Positions 9,056-16,848 of a DNA stretch of 64,000 nucleotides are shown one piece after another. This DNA comes from Streptomyces bicolor. GTDB taxonomy: Bacteria; Actinomycetota; Actinomycetes; Streptomycetales; Streptomycetaceae. The notes beneath the pieces were generated by a model that ran no database searches, had not been told where the DNA came from, and saw nothing but the letters and a program-made list of their open reading frames with translations. Numbering within the stretch: the stretch's first letter is position 1; each line of letters opens with the position of its first letter. The stretch covers positions 62,001 through 126,000 of the forward strand of contig NZ_JOFS01000016.1 in NCBI RefSeq assembly GCF_000719285.1, given 5' to 3'. Position numbers and translations under genes: made by a program.

Positions 9056-9895
9056 ATGAGCCGCAGCGACGTCCTCGTCGACGCCGACTGGGTCCAGGAG
9101 AACCTGGACAACCCCAACATCGCGATCGTGGAGGTGGACGAAGACACGTCCGCCTACGAGAAGAACCACATCCGCAACGCGATCCGCATCGACTGGACCA
9201 AGGACCTGCAGGACCCGGTCCGCCGCGACTTCATCGACCAGGAGGGCTTCGAGAAGCTCCTGTCGGCGAAGGGCATCGCCAACGACACCCTGGTGATCCT
9301 CTACGGCGGCAACAACAACTGGTTCGCGTCCTACGCCTACTGGTACTTCAAGCTCTACGGCCACGAGAACGTCAAGCTTCTCGACGGCGGCCGCAAGAAG
9401 TGGGAGCTGGACGCCCGCGAGCTGGTCGAGGAGGTGCCCGAGCGCCCGACGACCGAGTACAAGGCCAAGGCCCAGGACACCTCCATCCGTGCCTTCCGTG
9501 ACGACGTCGTCGCCGCGATCGGCTCGCAGAACCTGGTCGACGTCCGGTCACCCGACGAGTTCTCCGGCAAGCTGCTCGCCCCGGCCCACCTGCCGCAGGA
9601 GCAGTCGCAGCGCCCGGGCCACGTGCCCAGCGCCCGCAACATCCCGTGGTCGAAGAACGCCAACGACGACGGCACCTTCAAGTCGGACGAGGAGCTCAAG
9701 GAGCTCTACGCCGAGGAGCAGGTGGACCTGGCGAAGGACACCATCGCCTACTGCCGTATCGGTGAGCGCTCCGCGCTGACCTGGTTCGTCCTGCACGAGC
9801 TGCTCGGTGTGGAGAACGTCAAGAACTACGACGGCTCCTGGACCGAGTACGGCTCCCTGGTCGGCGTTCCGATCGAGCTCGGCGCCAACAAGTAA
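9056..9895 (+). CDS. thiosulfate sulfurtransferase (rhodanese)
   Basis: Transfers sulfane sulfur from thiosulfate to a thiol or cyanide acceptor through a persulfide on Cys233 (YCRIGERS, the CRxGxR active loop). The 279 residues form two rhodanese domains: an inactive N-terminal one (DVLVDADWVQENL to about residue 125) and the catalytic C-terminal one (NLVDVRSPDEFSG onward). The start at 9056 is set by GGAGGAGAG. It is followed by a DUF1416 gene and preceded by a Cys-codon leader peptide, so the unit looks like a sulfur-responsive operon. Often named cysA in Streptomyces, not to be confused with the ABC transporter gene. Confidence 0.92.
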   Translation: MSRSDVLVDADWVQENLDNPNIAIVEVDEDTSAYEKNHIRNAIRIDWTKDLQDPVRRDFIDQEGFEKLLSAKGIANDTLVILYGGNNNWFASYAYWYFKLYGHENVKLLDGGRKKWELDARELVEEVPERPTTEYKAKAQDTSIRAFRDDVVAAIGSQNLVDVRSPDEFSGKLLAPAHLPQEQSQRPGHVPSARNIPWSKNANDDGTFKSDEELKELYAEEQVDLAKDTIAYCRIGERSALTWFVLHELLGVENVKNYDGSWTEYGSLVGVPIELGANK

Positions 9896-9959
9896 GACCC
9901 AACCCGCTCGTAATCCCCGACCGGCCTTCCTTCCGGTCAGACCCCTTCTGGAGAAAGAC

Positions 9960-10250
9960 ATGTGTGGAGCGAAGGCCGGCGGCCCCGACGCCTCGACGAT
10001 CAAGCCCGGTGAGACCACGATCCAGGGTCAGGTGACCCGCGACGGCGAGCCGGTGACGGGCTACGTCCGTCTGCTGGACTCGACCGGCGAGTTCACCGCG
10101 GAGGTCCCCACCTCCGCCACGGGCCAGTTCCGCTTCTACGCGGCCGAGGGCACCTGGACCGTACGCGCGCTCGTCCCCGGCGCCACGGCCGACCGTACGG
10201 TCGTCGTCGCCGAGAAGGGCGCTCTCGCCGAGGTCGCGATCGCGGTCTGA
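9960..10250 (+). CDS. DUF1416 (SseC-like) protein
   Basis: A 96-residue beta-sandwich-type protein starting MCGAKAGG, with the family pattern IQGQVTRDGEPVTGYVRLLD and GTWTVRALVPG. Actinobacteria keep it directly behind the thiosulfate sulfurtransferase (sseC next to cysA), so a role in sulfur transfer is likely; the reaction is unknown. The second residue is a conserved-looking Cys. GGAGAAAG precedes the ATG at 9960. A strong terminator follows. Confidence 0.85.
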   Translation: MCGAKAGGPDASTIKPGETTIQGQVTRDGEPVTGYVRLLDSTGEFTAEVPTSATGQFRFYAAEGTWTVRALVPGATADRTVVVAEKGALAEVAIAV

Positions 10251-10266
10251 GCGAGATCGGCAGCCG

Positions 10267-10309
10267 AAGGGCCGCACCCCGCGGGTTGGACGCCTGGGGT
10301 GCGGCCCTT
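10267..10309 (+). terminator. intrinsic terminator after the sulfurtransferase operon
   Basis: A perfect 14-pair stem (AAGGGCCGCACCCC at 10267 against 10296-10309) with a 15-base loop, 16 bases after the DUF1416 stop. The right arm ends in CTT and there is no long T run, as is usual in Streptomyces. Confidence 0.8.
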
Positions 10310-10345
10310 CTGCCTGCCCGTGCCGCACGGGCCTACCCTGGACGC

Positions 10346-10606
10346 ATGTACGCACGGCGACGGCACCTGTACTTCGCCATGATGGGGACCTGCGTCACGC
10401 TCTTCGTCCTGGCCTGGGGCGTCGTGCGCATCTGGTCCACCCCGGTGGCCGTCGGCATGTGCCTGGTCGCCATGGTCATCCCGCCGCTCGCCGCGATGGT
10501 CGCCAACCGGCGGGGGCCGGAGGACCGCTGGTGGGACGACCCCTCCGGCGACCCGCAGTCCGACGAGTGGTGGGACGAGCTGGACGGCAAGAAGCGGCGG
10601 CAGTAA
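10346..10606 (+). CDS. small membrane protein, DUF3099 type
   Basis: An 86-residue protein with two hydrophobic segments (TCVTLFVLAWGVVRIW and VAVGMCLVAMVIPPLAAMVA) and an acidic, Trp-rich tail (DRWWDD, DEWWDEL). It looks like the actinobacterial DUF3099 family, function unknown. TACCCT at 10334-10339 lies 6 bases before the ATG, suggesting a leaderless transcript. The next gene starts 10 bases after its stop. Confidence 0.75.
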   Translation: MYARRRHLYFAMMGTCVTLFVLAWGVVRIWSTPVAVGMCLVAMVIPPLAAMVANRRGPEDRWWDDPSGDPQSDEWWDELDGKKRRQ

Positions 10607-10616
10607 GAAGGCGTGC

Positions 10617-11003
10617 ATGCCGACCGCGAAGCTGTCGACCGTGACGTTGGACGCGCGTGACGCGCACGAGCTCGCCGGGTTCTATCTGCGCCTGCTCGGG
10701 TACTCCGTGCGGGCCGAGGAGCCGAACTGGGTGCTCATCGGCCCGCCACCCGGCACCGAGGGCCTGTCCCTCGCCTTCGAGACCGAACCCGAGTACGCCC
10801 CGCCCGTCTGGCCCACGCGCAAGCCCGGCGACCAGCAGATGATGATGCACCTGGACGTCGAGGTCGACGACCTGGAGGGCGAGACCGCGCGGGCCGTGCG
10901 GGAAGGGGCGCGACTCGCCGGCCACCAGCCCCAGGGCGATGTACGGGTGCTGTTCGACCCGTCCGGGCACCCCTTCTGCCTCTGGGTGGGCGAGTCTCAG
11001 TAG
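10617..11003 (+). CDS. VOC-family (glyoxalase-like) protein
   Basis: A 128-residue single vicinal-oxygen-chelate domain (LSTVTLDARDAHELAGFYLRL at the start, MMMHLDVEVDDLE in the middle, GHPFCLWVGE at the end). Such proteins bind a metal and act on varied small molecules, or bind antibiotics; the ligand is unknown. ATG 10617 lies just after the DUF3099 gene, so the two are probably cotranscribed. It overlaps the next, convergent gene by 7 bases. Confidence 0.8.
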   Translation: MPTAKLSTVTLDARDAHELAGFYLRLLGYSVRAEEPNWVLIGPPPGTEGLSLAFETEPEYAPPVWPTRKPGDQQMMMHLDVEVDDLEGETARAVREGARLAGHQPQGDVRVLFDPSGHPFCLWVGESQ

Positions 11004-11359
11004 ACGAGCGCCTGTGTCTCGTCCCCCAGCGCCTCCTGCACGAACACCTGCGCGCCGGCGATCCGTACGCCCTTGATGACGTCCTTCTCCGTGATGTCCC
11101 GGCGGGCCGCGCACTGGGTGCACAGGGTGAGCCGGCCGCCCGCGAGGATCGAGTCGAGGAGGTCGGGCAGCGGGGCGGCGTGCGGCAGTTCGAACTCGGC
11201 GGCGCGGCCGGGCAGCGCGAACCAGGCGGACTCACCGGTCAGCCACAACGACACCTCGACCCCACTCGCCACGGCCACCGCCGCCACCGTGAACGCCTGC
11301 GAACAGCGCTCGGGGGCGTCCGCCCCCGCCGTCACCTTGATCACGAGCTTCTTCGCCAT
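10997..11359 (-). CDS. DsrE-family protein
   Basis: A 120-residue protein of the DsrE/peroxiredoxin-like fold: KKLVIKVTAGADAPERCSQAF at the N-terminus, a GVEVSLWLTGESAWF strand-turn, and a Cys pair in LTLCTQCAARRD that could carry sulfur or bind metal. DsrE relatives act in sulfur relay; the distance from the sulfurtransferase operon makes a link only suggestive. The start MAKK at 11359 is preferred because the N-terminus of the fold begins there. Confidence 0.75.
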   Translation of the reverse strand: MAKKLVIKVTAGADAPERCSQAFTVAAVAVASGVEVSLWLTGESAWFALPGRAAEFELPHAAPLPDLLDSILAGGRLTLCTQCAARRDITEKDVIKGVRIAGAQVFVQEALGDETQALVY

Positions 11360-11462
11360 GGTCGAATCGTAATCAACCGCCCTACAACCCGGGCTGTCGA
11401 TCATGAGTCTCCTGTGCGCACGCATACGGAATGCGGGCTTCACGTTCTGTTGGGGGGACGTC

Positions 11463-12260
11463 TTGGATGTACCCGAAGAAGTAGGAGCGGGGGCGACGCC
11501 GGCCGCTCCGGTCGTGCCCGGGCATGCGGAGGTGCCCGAGGCGCGCGCCGCGGCCCGGCCCCGTCGCCGTGGGCGTACGGCGCTGCTGATCAGCGCTGCC
11601 GCCGTGATCGGGCTCGTCGGCGGGACCTGTGCCGGTTACCTCGTACAGGCGGACCGTGCGCCGACCAAGCTGCCCCCGCTCTCCCAGCCGACCCTGAAGC
11701 AGTCCGCGGGCGAGGCGCCCGAGCCGCTGTCGGCCGCTCGCGACCGCCGGGTGAAGACCGACGGCGACCTGCGCAAGCTGCTGCTGAAGAAGCCGGCCGG
11801 GGCGAAGGACGCCCAGTGGCTGGAGGGCCTGGACGGCTGGATGGACCTGGCCGGGTACGCCGGCACCTTTGAGGGGGCGGACCAGATTTTCGCCAACCTC
11901 GTCAGCGACGAGTTCCGCCGGGCCGCCGTCACGGGCTGGCAGTCCGGCTCGTCCACGGTGGAGATCCGCCTGGTGCAGTTCCGGCAGGAGGAGGCCGTCG
12001 CCGCCGACGACATCGGCGACAAGAACCTGTACTGGGGGGAGAACGCGTCGACCGAGAGCTGGCCGGTCCCGGGCACCGGAGACGGTATGGCGCACGTCCA
12101 CAGCGAGCCCGAGACCGAGGTCGGCTACATGCCGCTGTACAGCGCGGACGCGTACGCCTGGCGCGGTGACATCGCCATGGAGATCTGGGTCTACGACTCC
12201 AAGCCGATCACCAAGAAGAGGATCATGGACCTGGCCGAGCGGCAGATGGAGCGGCTGTGA
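11463..12260 (+). CDS. single-pass membrane protein, first of three paralogues
   Basis: A 265-residue protein, function unknown. A charged cytoplasmic N-terminus is followed by one membrane segment (GRTALLISAAAVIGLVGGTC) and an external domain of about 200 residues (DLRKLLLKKPAGAKDAQWL, EIRLVQFRQEEAV, AYAWRGDIAMEIWVYD). I chose the TTG at 11463 because a GGGGGGA ribosome site stands just upstream; the ATG at 11403 is possible. It overlaps the next gene by 4 bases (GTGA). The Pro-rich linker and DLR...LL...P pattern recur in the third gene of the operon. Confidence 0.7.
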   Translation: MDVPEEVGAGATPAAPVVPGHAEVPEARAAARPRRRGRTALLISAAAVIGLVGGTCAGYLVQADRAPTKLPPLSQPTLKQSAGEAPEPLSAARDRRVKTDGDLRKLLLKKPAGAKDAQWLEGLDGWMDLAGYAGTFEGADQIFANLVSDEFRRAAVTGWQSGSSTVEIRLVQFRQEEAVAADDIGDKNLYWGENASTESWPVPGTGDGMAHVHSEPETEVGYMPLYSADAYAWRGDIAMEIWVYDSKPITKKRIMDLAERQMERL

Positions 12261-13138
12261 ACGAGAACCAGAACGCCGCCGTGCCGACGCCGCCCGTTGA
12301 GCCTGCCGTGCCGACGCCGCCCGTCGATCCTGCGGCGACTGTCGCGACTGTCGGTCCTGCCGCGCCTGTCGAGCCCGCCAAGAAGCCCCTCCGTCGTGGC
12401 CGTATCGCCGCTGTCGCGGGATCCGTGCTGCTGGTCGGGGCTCTCGTCGCCGGCGTCGGGTACACCGTCGTGACCGTGCGGGACGCCGATCGGGGCGCCG
12501 GGGCGCCGGTGTGGGAGTTCCCGGCGGAGAAGGCCGGCGACGAGAAGGAGCCGACCGCCTCCGGGCTGGCCGGGATGCTCGTGCCGTACGGCACCGACGG
12601 CTGGGTGCGGGGGCCGGACCTCAGGGAGTTCGGGTCGGACGCGCAGCTCAGCGGCGCCCAGGCCATGGCTCTGCAGAAGGAGTCGCTGCGTGATCTGCCG
12701 CGCTCCCAGCGGCGCCAGCTGGAGAAGTGGATGGACAAGCAGCGCATCACAGGCATAGCGATGCGCAGTTACTTCAACGGGAACGGCAGCAACCTCAGCG
12801 AGGAGGCCGCCCGGGGCATCTACAACGTCAGCATCGTGCTGAGCCAGATGGAGAGCCAGGCGGCCGTACGGGACCTGTCGACGCTCCAGAACGGGTTCCT
12901 CGGCGCCCTGGACATCCTCCGCGACGGCCCGGCGATCAAGGGCCACAAGGAGGCCAAGTGCTTCCTGCCGCCCAAGGACGCCGAGGAGCCCCTCGACACC
13001 ATGTACTGCTCCGCCTACGTGGGCGACGTCCTGGTCACCGCGACCGCGGAGGGCGTCAAGCCACTCGACACCAAGGGGGCCGCGATGCTGCTCAAGACGC
13101 AGCTCGACCGCATCGCCGAGCCGGGGGAGGCGGTATGA
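12257..13138 (+). CDS. single-pass membrane protein, second of three paralogues
   Basis: A 293-residue protein, function unknown. The N-terminus is a Pro/Val-rich repeat (PTPPVEPAVPTPPVDPA), followed by Lys/Arg, one membrane segment (IAAVAGSVLLVGALVAGVGYTVV) and an external domain with two Cys (KCFLPP, YCSAYVGD) that may form a disulfide. The GTG start overlaps the previous stop, and the stop overlaps the next ATG by 4 bases, so all three genes are translationally coupled. It shares the domain start (LAGMLVPYGTDGW) with its neighbours. Confidence 0.7.
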   Translation: MNENQNAAVPTPPVEPAVPTPPVDPAATVATVGPAAPVEPAKKPLRRGRIAAVAGSVLLVGALVAGVGYTVVTVRDADRGAGAPVWEFPAEKAGDEKEPTASGLAGMLVPYGTDGWVRGPDLREFGSDAQLSGAQAMALQKESLRDLPRSQRRQLEKWMDKQRITGIAMRSYFNGNGSNLSEEAARGIYNVSIVLSQMESQAAVRDLSTLQNGFLGALDILRDGPAIKGHKEAKCFLPPKDAEEPLDTMYCSAYVGDVLVTATAEGVKPLDTKGAAMLLKTQLDRIAEPGEAV

Positions 13139-14007
13139 GCGAGCAGACGGAGCAGGCCGAGCAGGTCGAGCAGACCGAGCAGTTCCTCCCCGCGGCACCA
13201 CCCATACCGCCCCAGGCCCCGGTGCAGCCTCCGGCGCCCAAGGACCGCCGTGTGCTGCGTGCCGTCCTGCGCTGGACCGCCGCCGTCGTAGTCTGCGCGG
13301 CGGTCGGGGCGGGCGCGGCGTACGGGATCACCGGGATGGAGCGGACGGACGTACCGGGACTGGCGACCGAGTCGGACGGGCGCTGGGACTACCCGACGCT
13401 CACCAGGCCGCCCCTGCCGTCGGGCAGCCCGCGGCCCTTCGCCGAGACGAACAAGTCCGGCACCCACCACGCCGACCTGCGTGCCCTCGTCCTGCCGGCA
13501 CCGAAGGGGGCGACCGCGGACAAGGCGCTGCGCGGCGACGACGGCTGGCTCGCGACGAAGGACTTCCTGGCGGAGTACGGGCAGAAGGAGGACCGCGACG
13601 AGTTCGGGCAGCAGCTCGTCGACTACGGCCTCCGGCACATCGCGGCACGCGGCTGGACCACCCAGGACGGCACGCACACCAGGATCTACCTGCTCCGCTT
13701 CGACACCGCGGCGGTCGTGGACGGGCTGTTCGCCGACGGCCTCGCCACGATGAGCAGCCCCCGCTACGAGCTGCGGGGCGCCGAGGCCGCCGTCTACGAC
13801 GAGGACTTCCCGGAGGAGGCCCGGCAGATCGGGGAGATCAGCCCCTCCGTCTACGCCGAGGTCGAGCCGTACGGCGACGAGGAGGTCCGGCAGGCGTACC
13901 TCCCGGCCGGTGACGTCCTCGGGGTGATCGTCCAGTCCCGAAAGGGCGGTGCGAGGGCGGTGCCCTTCCAGCAGACGGTCGTACTGCAGAGCCAGCTGCT
14001 GGGCTGA
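13135..14007 (+). CDS. single-pass membrane protein, third of three paralogues
   Basis: A 290-residue protein, function unknown. The N-terminus is a Glu/Gln repeat (EQTEQAEQVEQTEQ) and Pro-rich stretch, then one membrane segment (LRWTAAVVVCAAVGAGAAYGI) and an external domain resembling the first gene of the operon (DLRALVLPAPKGATADKALRG, RIYLLRFDTAAVVDG). ATG 13135 follows GGGGGAGG and overlaps the previous stop. An operon of three such proteins suggests a membrane-surface complex. No enzyme motif was seen. Confidence 0.7.
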   Translation: MSEQTEQAEQVEQTEQFLPAAPPIPPQAPVQPPAPKDRRVLRAVLRWTAAVVVCAAVGAGAAYGITGMERTDVPGLATESDGRWDYPTLTRPPLPSGSPRPFAETNKSGTHHADLRALVLPAPKGATADKALRGDDGWLATKDFLAEYGQKEDRDEFGQQLVDYGLRHIAARGWTTQDGTHTRIYLLRFDTAAVVDGLFADGLATMSSPRYELRGAEAAVYDEDFPEEARQIGEISPSVYAEVEPYGDEEVRQAYLPAGDVLGVIVQSRKGGARAVPFQQTVVLQSQLLG

Positions 14008-14027
14008 GCCCGCTCATGGGCCTACCT

Positions 14028-14077
14028 CACACAGAGGGCCGGGCCGCGGCCGCGTAAGCTGGGGCCCGGCCCTGTGT
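14028..14077 (+). terminator. intrinsic terminator after the three-gene membrane operon
   Basis: GGGCCGGGCC (14036-14045) pairs with 14063-14072, and the stem continues past one bulged base with ACACA/TGTGT. It lies 20 bases after the last gene of the operon. Confidence 0.65.
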
Positions 14078-14115
14078 ACATGTACCGCACCCCGCGCCCA
14101 ATCGAGGAGCACCCC

Positions 14116-14214
14116 GTGGAGATCTTCTTCGAAGTCCTGCTGGTCCTGGTCGCCGTCGGCGTTCTCGCCTTCGCCGGTCTGACCGTGAAGAAGCTGTACC
14201 AGGGCCAGCGCTGA
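14116..14214 (+). CDS. 32-residue membrane mini-protein
   Basis: A GTG-started frame of 32 residues (MEIFFEVLLVLVAVGVLAFA...KKLYQGQR if the GTG is read as Met): one hydrophobic helix and a basic tail, so a membrane-inserted peptide with the tail probably inside. GAGGAG at 14104-14109 stands 6 bases before the start, which is strong support for translation. It lies alone between a terminator and the nitrobindin-like gene. Function unknown; I have the impression that it is conserved in Streptomyces. Confidence 0.6.
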   Translation: MEIFFEVLLVLVAVGVLAFAGLTVKKLYQGQR

Positions 14215-14250
14215 CCGCCATCACCGACGTACGAGACTTCTGAGCTGCTC

Positions 14251-14826
14251 ATGATCGAGATCCCGTCCGACCTCCACAAGGACCTCGTCCCCCTCGCCTT
14301 CCTGCTCGGCAACTGGGCGGGCGCGGGCGTGCACGACTTCCCCGGCTCCGAGAAGTGCAACTTCGGGCAGGAGGTCAGCTTCAGCCACGACGGCCGGGAC
14401 TTCCTGGAGTACCGGTCCCACACCTGGGTGCTGGACAACGACGGCAACAAGGTGAAGCCGCTGGAGTCCGAGCACGGCTTCTGGCGCATCGACGCCGACC
14501 GCAAGGTCGAGGTCACGATGGTCCGCCACGACGGGGTCGTCGAGGTCTGGTACGGCGAGCTCGCCGACAAGAAGCCGCAGATCGACCTGGCCACGGACGC
14601 GGTGGCCCGCACGGCCGCCGCCGGCCCGTACACCGGCGGCAAGCGCCTCTACGGCTACGTCAAGAGCGACCTGATGTGGGTCGGCGAGAAGCAGACCCCC
14701 GAGGTCGAGCTGCGCCCCTACATGTCCGCGCACCTGAAGAAGGTCGTCACCCCGGAGGAGGTCGAGCGCTGGGCCAAGGCCCTGCCCGACGACATGCCGG
14801 ACGACGGGATCGCGTTCTTCAAGTAG
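14251..14826 (+). CDS. FABP/nitrobindin-like beta-barrel protein
   Basis: A 191-residue protein of the DUF1794 / fatty-acid-binding-like fold. The signature GNWAGAG (GxWxGxG) stands at about residues 20-26, as in nitrobindins, which bind ferric heme and can isomerise peroxynitrite. Heme binding would need a conserved His near the C-terminus; SAHLKKV is a candidate, which I cannot confirm. It lies 16 bases before nur, though nur seems to have its own promoter. Confidence 0.78.
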   Translation: MIEIPSDLHKDLVPLAFLLGNWAGAGVHDFPGSEKCNFGQEVSFSHDGRDFLEYRSHTWVLDNDGNKVKPLESEHGFWRIDADRKVEVTMVRHDGVVEVWYGELADKKPQIDLATDAVARTAAAGPYTGGKRLYGYVKSDLMWVGEKQTPEVELRPYMSAHLKKVVTPEEVERWAKALPDDMPDDGIAFFK

Positions 14827-14842
14827 TTCTAGACTCGTCGGT

Positions 14843-15280
14843 GTGGTGAGCACCGACTGGAAGAGCGACCTCAGGCAGCGCGGCTACCGGCTGACGCCGC
14901 AGCGCCAGCTTGTCCTCGAAGCAGTGGACACCCTGGAGCACGCGACCCCCGACGACATCCTCGTGGAAGTGAGGAAGACGGCGTCGGGGGTCAACATTTC
15001 CACGGTCTACCGGACCCTGGAGCTCCTGGAGGAGCTGGGGCTGGTCAGCCACGCGCACCTGGGGCACGGCGCGCCGACGTACCACCTGGCCGACCGCCAC
15101 CACCACATCCACCTCGTCTGCCGCGACTGCACGAACGTGATCGAGGCGGACGTGTCGGTGGCCGCCGAGTTCACCGCGAAGCTCCAGCAGGAGTTCGGTT
15201 TCGACACCGACATGAAGCACTTCGCGATCTTCGGCCGGTGCAAGGACTGTGCGCTGAAGAGTTCAACTACCGAGTCGTAG
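14843..15280 (+). CDS. nur: Nur, nickel-responsive Fur-family repressor
   Basis: Represses nickel uptake genes and the iron superoxide dismutase in the presence of nickel in Streptomyces. The 145 residues comprise a winged helix (LTPQRQLVLEAVD, VNISTVYRTLELLEEL) and a dimerisation domain with a His-rich metal region (ADRHHHIHLVCRDC) and a second CxxC (CKDC). The sequence is close to what I remember of S. coelicolor Nur. The GTG at 14843 lies 7 bases after TAGACT (14830-14835), so the message is probably leaderless. The next gene's promoter overlaps its stop codon. Confidence 0.92.
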   Translation: MVSTDWKSDLRQRGYRLTPQRQLVLEAVDTLEHATPDDILVEVRKTASGVNISTVYRTLELLEELGLVSHAHLGHGAPTYHLADRHHHIHLVCRDCTNVIEADVSVAAEFTAKLQQEFGFDTDMKHFAIFGRCKDCALKSSTTES

Positions 15281-15290
15281 GCTTAGTCAT

Positions 15291-16256
15291 ATGAAGAGCC
15301 CCCTGCTGACCCTGCCCGGCGCCGTGCCCGCCGAGGGCGTGGACGAAGGTGTCGCCGCCCACTACGGCGACCTGTTCCGCGAGCAGCGTGCCCTCGCCGA
15401 CGGCACCGGTTTCGTCGACCTCTCGCACCGCGGAGTCGTCTCCGTCTCCGGCGAGGACCGGCTGAGCTGGCTGCATCTGCTGCTCACCCAGCATGTCAGC
15501 GACCTGCCGACCGGCGAGGCCACCGAGGCGCTGATCCTCTCCGCGCACGGCCATATCGAGCACGCGCTGTATCTCGTGGACGACGGTGCGACGGTCTGGG
15601 CCCATGTCGAGCCCGGCACCCAGGAGGCGCTGATCGCGTACCTGGAGTCGATGAAGTTCTTCTACCGGGTCGAAGTCGCCGACCGCACCGACGAGTTCGC
15701 GGTCGTGCACCTGCCCGCCGGGTCCATCGCCGAGGTGCCGGACGGTGTCGTCGTACGCGAGACGGCGTACGGCCGTGACCTGTTCCTCCCGCGTGCGGAC
15801 CTGGAGTCGTACGCGGAGAAGGCCGGCCCGGCGGCCGGGATCCTGGCGTACGAAGCCCTCCGCGTCGAGCACCACCGCCCGCGCCTCGGCTTCGAGACCG
15901 ACCACCGCACCATCCCGCACGAGCTCGGCTGGATCGGCACCGCCGTGCACCTGCAGAAGGGCTGCTACCGCGGCCAGGAGACGGTCGCCCGCGTCCAGAA
16001 CCTGGGCAAGCCCCCGCGCCGGCTGGTCTTCCTGCACCTCGACGGCAGCGAGGTGCACCTGCCGACGCACGGTGCGGAGATCCGGCTCGCGGACGACGGG
16101 CCCGACGGCCGGAAGATCGGCTTCATCACGACGTCCGTACGGCACCACGAGCTCGGTCCGGTCGCGCTGGCGCTGGTGAAGCGGAACGTGCCGGTGGACG
16201 CGCGGTTGGTGGCGGACACGACGGCGGCGGCGCAGGAGGTCGTCGTAGAGCCCTAG
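15291..16256 (+). CDS. YgfZ/GcvT-family folate-binding protein
   Basis: A 321-residue tetrahydrofolate-dependent helper of iron-sulfur cluster maintenance (YgfZ/Iba57 family). The signature KGCYRGQE is present with Cys225, and the N-terminal aminomethyltransferase-like fold is clear (FVDLSHRGVVSVSGEDRLSWLH). ATG 15291 lies 7 bases after TAGGCT (15278-15283), which overlaps the nur stop codon, so a leaderless transcript is likely. It converges on the dtd gene, with 8 bases between the stops. Confidence 0.88.
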   Translation: MKSPLLTLPGAVPAEGVDEGVAAHYGDLFREQRALADGTGFVDLSHRGVVSVSGEDRLSWLHLLLTQHVSDLPTGEATEALILSAHGHIEHALYLVDDGATVWAHVEPGTQEALIAYLESMKFFYRVEVADRTDEFAVVHLPAGSIAEVPDGVVVRETAYGRDLFLPRADLESYAEKAGPAAGILAYEALRVEHHRPRLGFETDHRTIPHELGWIGTAVHLQKGCYRGQETVARVQNLGKPPRRLVFLHLDGSEVHLPTHGAEIRLADDGPDGRKIGFITTSVRHHELGPVALALVKRNVPVDARLVADTTAAAQEVVVEP

Positions 16257-16264
16257 GACAGGTC

Positions 16265-16690
16265 CTAGATCTCCACGAGCACGGTGAACGGGCCGTCGTT
16301 CGTCAGCGACACCCGCATCTTCGCGCCGAACCGGCCCGTCGCCACCGTCGCGCCGAGGGCGCGGAGTTGGGCGACGACCTCGTCGACGAGCGGTTCGGCG
16401 ACATCGCCGGGGGCGGCGGCGTTCCAGGTGGGGCGGCGGCCCTTGCGGGCGTCGCCGTAGAGGGTGAACTGGCTGATGACGAGGAGCGGGGCGTCGATGT
16501 CGCTGCAGGACTTCTCGTCGTGCAGCATGCGGATCGACCAGAGCTTGCGGGCGAGCCCGGCCGCCTTCTCCTTGGTGTCCTCGTGGGTGACGCCGACGAG
16601 CACGCACAGCCCCTCGCCGACGATCTCCCCGACCGTCTCACCGTCCACGACGACGCTCGCGCCGTCCACTCTCTGCACCACAGCTCGCAT
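16265..16690 (-). CDS. dtd: D-aminoacyl-tRNA (D-tyrosyl-tRNA) deacylase
   Basis: Hydrolyses D-amino acids wrongly attached to tRNA. The 141 residues match the family throughout: [18 protein letters not shown] at the N-terminus, the [15 protein letters not shown] motif, and [10 protein letters not shown] near the end carrying the Gly-Pro pair that selects against L-amino acids. The ATG at 16690 gives the standard family start. It is a single gene, diverging from rsiG across 158 bases. Confidence 0.93.
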   Translation of the reverse strand: MRAVVQRVDGASVVVDGETVGEIVGEGLCVLVGVTHEDTKEKAAGLARKLWSIRMLHDEKSCSDIDAPLLVISQFTLYGDARKGRRPTWNAAAPGDVAEPLVDEVVAQLRALGATVATGRFGAKMRVSLTNDGPFTVLVEI

Positions 16691-16848
16691 GCCGCCATCA
16701 TGCCGTGTGCGGGGAAGTGCCTCGTAAGGGGCTTCTTTATAGCTGCTTAACCCCCCATCTGGGGCTGTTCGTGGGCACTCGGTCACATAGCGGCCAGTTG
16801 GGATGGCACCATGCTTCCACACGCCGGTCGAGGGGACGGTAGAGGCAC

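Noticed and set aside
7643..9364. 573-codon minus-strand frame spanning the DUF2993 gene, the leader peptide and the sulfurtransferase start
   Set aside because: It crosses several plus-strand genes with good ribosome sites and contains no motif.
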